A stretch of 64,000 nucleotides of DNA from positions 107,747,314 through 107,811,313 of the forward strand of contig OY755042.1 in the NCBI GenBank assembly GCA_963576565.1. The letters run 5' to 3'. This DNA comes from Aspidapion aeneum (taxonomy: Eukaryota; Arthropoda; Insecta; Coleoptera; Brentidae). Shown piece after piece: positions 63,901-64,000 of this stretch. A program made the position numbers and the translations under genes. The notes under the pieces are model-generated. The model was not told where the DNA came from, did not search any database, and worked only from the letters and a program-made list of their open reading frames with translations. The number at the start of each line of letters is the position of its first letter. The first letter of the stretch is position 1.

Positions 63901-64000
63901 TATTTATTTGTAGTGCTAGATAATTAGAAATAGGTTAAAAGCACAAAAATAAATCTCGTAGGTGAAAGTATAAACCCAGCCATAGACATTGGTCAAATCG
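49062..64000 (+). CDS. Xdh: Xanthine dehydrogenase, copy B (5' part; 21 full exons, exon 22 cut by window edge)
   Basis: A paralogue of copy A, predicted to catalyse the same purine oxidation. Exons: 49062-49127, 54055-54112, 54326-54422, 54544-54938, 55162-55415, 55646-55904, 56034-56223, 56371-56630, 56710-56935, 57010-57173, 57351-57458, 57572-57704, 57825-58026, 58400-58551, 58638-58794, 58963-59147, 60369-60521, 60581-60717, 60833-61002, 63078-63256, 63783-63877, and 63962 to the edge. Every complete exon has the same length as in copy A and no stop occurs, so the frame has been kept by selection or the duplication is young. Oddities: intron 12 has a GC donor, the intron 21 acceptor has little pyrimidine tract, and two cofactor-pocket residues differ from the family. 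The last two exons lie outside the window. Confidence 0.94.
49185..49410. repeat. Degenerate GTACTT/AAGTAC tandem region in Xdh-B intron 1
   Basis: AGTACTT, AAGTAC and TGTACTT motifs recur about every 10-20 bp, in both orientations, with blocks such as ACTAAAATGTACTTTAAGTA and ACTAAAGTGTACTTTCAG. It is not present at the same place in copy A. It looks like an expanded short palindromic unit. Confidence 0.65.
50187..50423. mobile_element. hAT-type MITE with 8-bp TSD in Xdh-B intron 1
   Basis: The ends CAGCGGCGGATCTAGG and CCTGGATCCGCCACTG are inverted with two mismatches. It is flanked by the 8-bp duplication GAAAAGAT (50179-50186 and 50424-50431). The interior matches the truncated copy at 1445-1644 in reverse. 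No coding capacity. Confidence 0.88.
50530..51660 (-). pseudogene. Older non-LTR retrotransposon, 3' part (antisense to Xdh-B)
   Basis: The minus strand shows decayed RT phrases: [39 protein letters not shown] and [14 protein letters not shown], where the usual YADD reads YADN. Several stops and shifts occur. The [11 protein letters not shown] wording fits RTE-type elements different from the one nested at 51673. Its 5' part resumes at about 53491, after the nested insertion. Confidence 0.75.
51673..53478 (-). mobile_element. 5'-truncated RTE retrotransposon nested in an older element
   Basis: The 1806-bp body is bracketed by the 12-bp duplication AGTTTTGGATTA (51661-51672 and 53479-53490). 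The 3' end, at the low coordinate, is a TATATA tail. It encodes a 586-residue uninterrupted RT frame, lacks the N-terminal endonuclease, and is therefore a 5'-truncated copy typical of target-primed reverse transcription. Confidence 0.93.
51695..53455 (-). CDS. RTE reverse transcriptase (endonuclease missing)
   Basis: 586 open codons. N-terminal linker ([18 protein letters not shown]), then the RT blocks: [48 protein letters not shown] (first catalytic Asp), [36 protein letters not shown] (FADD, the catalytic pair), [15 protein letters not shown] and [10 protein letters not shown]. The C-terminal part has [20 protein letters not shown] and the basic [16 protein letters not shown] typical of this group. 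A full element would have an apurinic-type endonuclease before the RT. The intact frame suggests recent arrival. It is antisense in Xdh-B intron 1 and unlikely to be expressed alone. Confidence 0.93.
   Translation of the reverse strand: MRRMISDKKNQSWMQKCQKIDSYLGGRRSTESWKTIRSIKKETCRDIISPIPDKEWDEHFKKLLTEDRAEFKEDERDNIIRTMGSPVPLTISEVKNVCKTLKNGKSAGPGNIPAELIKYGTEELFCRLRNLFQRYLNGAVVPTEWKTSYISTIHKKGRKDICDNYRGISVTSTLSRIYGKIIRNKVESEYKDMEAEEQAGFRAGRSTSDHLFCITQVIEKKMAYGQELHLLYVDLQKAYDSIPLNLLWKALEKTNISVQLIKAIKELYRNSKAKVKIKAKLTKGFQVNKGLKQGCCISPTLFKIYLEQVLKVWKRKCQNMGIPLNETTLYTLCFADDQIVVAQDYDDLEYMTRKLIEEYNKWGLEVNINKTEYMCIGGTKQDLILNTGQRIQSCDEYKYLGLKITADGTLDKAIKDRNVQGRKAITLLNGIIWDQSISKHNKKLIYNTIVKSIITYGSEVWPIKDRTEKMLSATEMDYWRRAAGKSKRERVTNQRIREIMTVGERTLVDDIRTKQLVWYGHVQRMDDGRLPKQILQWKPTGRRKRGRPRRSWREGIDSEIRIRGLDDELWANRNEWRLGIGRRRTL
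53491..53625 (-). pseudogene. Older non-LTR retrotransposon, 5' part left of the RTE insertion
   Basis: The minus strand is open through [20 protein letters not shown] and [13 protein letters not shown] up to the RTE target duplication. On the other side of the RTE the same kind of linker text continues in the segment below 51661, so the two parts were once contiguous. Confidence 0.55.
53638..53707 (-). mobile_element. 70-bp 3' stub of the RNase H non-LTR element
   Basis: On the minus strand it reads GAGCCACAATAG, GTGGAAGGGCTGCAAGGCCC and CACATATGAATC, matching the 3'UTR of the element in Xdh-A intron 12. It is flanked by the 12-bp duplication AATTTTTAAATT (53626-53637 and 53708-53719). An extreme 5' truncation. 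Confidence 0.88.
55162..56935 (+). CDS. Xdh: Xdh-B exons 5-9: FAD-binding domain
   Basis: All exons align to copy A without indels. The FAD contact reads RSVGTIGG then [10 protein letters not shown], with Asn where copy A and the family have Thr (TGSPISD). [11 protein letters not shown], with the NAD-stacking Tyr, is kept. In exon 5 [10 protein letters not shown] replaces [10 protein letters not shown]. In exon 9 the linker is [19 protein letters not shown] rather than [19 protein letters not shown]. Intron 6 is nearly the same as in copy A for about 105 bp and then differs abruptly. Confidence 0.92.
57010..64000 (+). CDS. Xdh: Xdh-B exons 10-22 (partial): molybdenum-cofactor domains
   Basis: Active-site residues kept: Gln of ASTQHP, Phe and Glu of GGGFGGKE, Arg of IERGMFH, Arg and Phe of AFRGFG, Phe of FGIAFT. 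Changes from copy A at otherwise conserved places: [10 protein letters not shown] (Gly947 to Cys) in exon 16, and NTSSTAGS (Pro1107 to Ser, Ala1110 to Gly) in exon 19. The changed Ala corresponds to the molybdenum-cofactor contact at human residue 1080. The catalytic Glu region (exon 23) is beyond the window. The substitutions could alter activity or substrate range. Confidence 0.92.
57705..57824 (+). other. Xdh-B intron 12, GC-AG type
   Basis: The donor reads TCATG|GCGAGT where copy A reads TCTTG|GTGAGT. The acceptor TTTTTAG is intact. Only a GC donor here keeps the exon length (133 bases) and the Trp codon spanning the junction. Confidence 0.85.
59160..60253 (-). pseudogene. Zinc-finger gene fragment inserted antisense in Xdh-B intron 16
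   Basis: The minus strand encodes C2H2 zinc-finger text: [41 protein letters not shown], and a partial finger [13 protein letters not shown]. The second finger has Tyr in place of its second Cys. Upstream (about 59955-59620) is an acidic region typical of insect zinc-finger proteins ([44 protein letters not shown]), broken by TGA and TAA stops. A CTTTCCACAG acceptor-like site precedes the first part near 59985, and AATAGGTGAGGG resembles a donor, so it may be a genomic rather than processed copy. Copy A lacks the whole roughly 1.1-kb insert. Confidence 0.75.
61119..61315. mobile_element. GC-rich MITE with 43-bp inverted ends in Xdh-B intron 19
   Basis: GGTACACACACGCGTTTTTC and TGCAGCGCGTTGCCGCAGCG on the left are inverted at the right (CGCTGCGGCAACGCGCTGCA, GAAAAACGCGTGTGTGTACC), with one mismatch over about 43 bp. 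Flanks share TAA or TAAG, so a TAA target duplication of Harbinger type is possible. It is strikingly GC-rich against its surroundings. Confidence 0.85.
61316..61626 (+). other. Ancestral intron 19 sequence shared by both Xdh copies
   Basis: GAGTTAAAGTGG, AGCGTAAGAGAAT, TCTAGAGAA, GGTGTGGTGACAATT and ACGCGGC correspond to 28497-28735 of copy A. In A the match ends just before the 790-bp TIR element. The shared segment marks the intron as it was before either copy received its insertions. Confidence 0.7.
61629..63037 (+). mobile_element. Tc1-like transposon in Xdh-B intron 19
   Basis: The ends CTTCGCGACACATAAAATGC-ATAC and (inverted) CACTTCCCGACACACAAAAT-ACATAC are similar, with TA on both sides (61627-61628 and 63038-63039). 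Copy A has an uninterrupted GCGTGTAGCTTAGC at the same place, confirming insertion at TA. About 1.4 kb long, with a broken transposase gene. Confidence 0.88.
61759..62740 (+). pseudogene. Tc1-like transposase, frameshifted, catalytic Glu replaced by Lys
   Basis: The first frame starts [20 protein letters not shown] (helix-turn-helix) and ends at a stop at 62110-62112. Family text then continues in another frame to 62740. The DDE domain shows VAFTDEQ (first Asp), [11 protein letters not shown] (second Asp) and, exactly 34 residues later, [11 protein letters not shown], where the DD34E catalytic Glu of NPIEN reads Lys (AAA). The C-terminus [14 protein letters not shown] is typical. Both the frameshift and the Lys should abolish activity. 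Confidence 0.9.
63300..63500 (+). pseudogene. Old RNase H-element relic in Xdh-B intron 20
   Basis: Counterpart of 29820-30010. It gives [20 protein letters not shown] and [12 protein letters not shown] in one open stretch, resembling the zinc-knuckle tail of I/Jockey-type ORF2 somewhat better than the copy A version. Shared position in both introns shows it was there before the gene duplicated. Confidence 0.5.

Noticed and set aside
49062..64000. Xdh copy B as a pseudogene
   Set aside because: All 21 complete exons keep frame and length with no stop. The GC donor and weak acceptor are tolerable variants, so a functional gene remains the simpler reading.

Overview
The window looks like genomic DNA of an insect. 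It is strongly AT-rich, carries a many-exon eukaryotic gene with short GT-AG introns, and is packed with insect-type transposons (BEL/Pao, RTE, an RNase H-bearing I/Jockey-type element, mariner, Tc1, hAT and many short inverted-repeat elements). The TE mix, including many ends reading ACAGGGTG, would suit a beetle, but the order is an inference. No CRISPR, operon or other prokaryotic feature is present.

The core is a tandem duplication of xanthine dehydrogenase (rosy/Xdh). Copy A is complete: 24 exons from 16899 to 31271 give one open frame of 1360 residues. Copy B starts at 49062 and runs off the right edge inside exon 22. Its 21 complete exons have exactly the same lengths and phases as copy A and contain no in-frame stop. 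The duplicated block also includes 5' flank (about 13.06 kb paired with 44.5 kb). A third first-exon-like coding exon lies upstream at 9776-9841. It is either an alternative start for copy A or a relic of a further copy. Copy B differs from A at two molybdenum-pocket positions, has one GC-AG intron, and has one intron with a shortened pyrimidine tract.

Because the copies can be aligned intron by intron, each serves as the empty site for insertions in the other. Copy A introns gained an antisense RTE inside an older inverted-repeat element, an I-type fragment, a 659-bp TIR element and a 790-bp TIR element. Copy B introns gained a hAT MITE, an antisense non-LTR element with a younger RTE nested inside it, a 70-bp I-type stub, an antisense zinc-finger gene fragment, a GC-rich MITE and a Tc1-like element with a mutated catalytic residue. 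Exons 18-19 and intron 6 are far more alike between copies than other introns, which suggests gene conversion.

Layout. 1-9.7 kb: repeats only (tRNA-like foldback, 142-bp and 168-bp tandem arrays, hAT derivatives). 9.7-16.9 kb: isolated first exon, RTE relic, a foldback holding a 440-bp ATATT microsatellite, and a hAT-bounded block of nested repeats. 16.9-31.3 kb: Xdh copy A. 31.9-39.1 kb: BEL/Pao element with LTRs that look identical by eye but several coding lesions. 39.1-44.5 kb: a roughly 1-kb direct duplication with an unrecognised ORF, then a MITE and an internally deleted mariner. 44.5-49.0 kb: a 2.2-kb foldback, nested MITEs, a tRNA-derived SINE and an inverted-repeat element close to the copy B start. 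49.1-64.0 kb: Xdh copy B.

All calls were made by reading. Comparisons described as identical or similar are by eye. I found no clearly new defence or metabolic system. The most interesting signals are the diverging Xdh pair and the paralogous empty sites.
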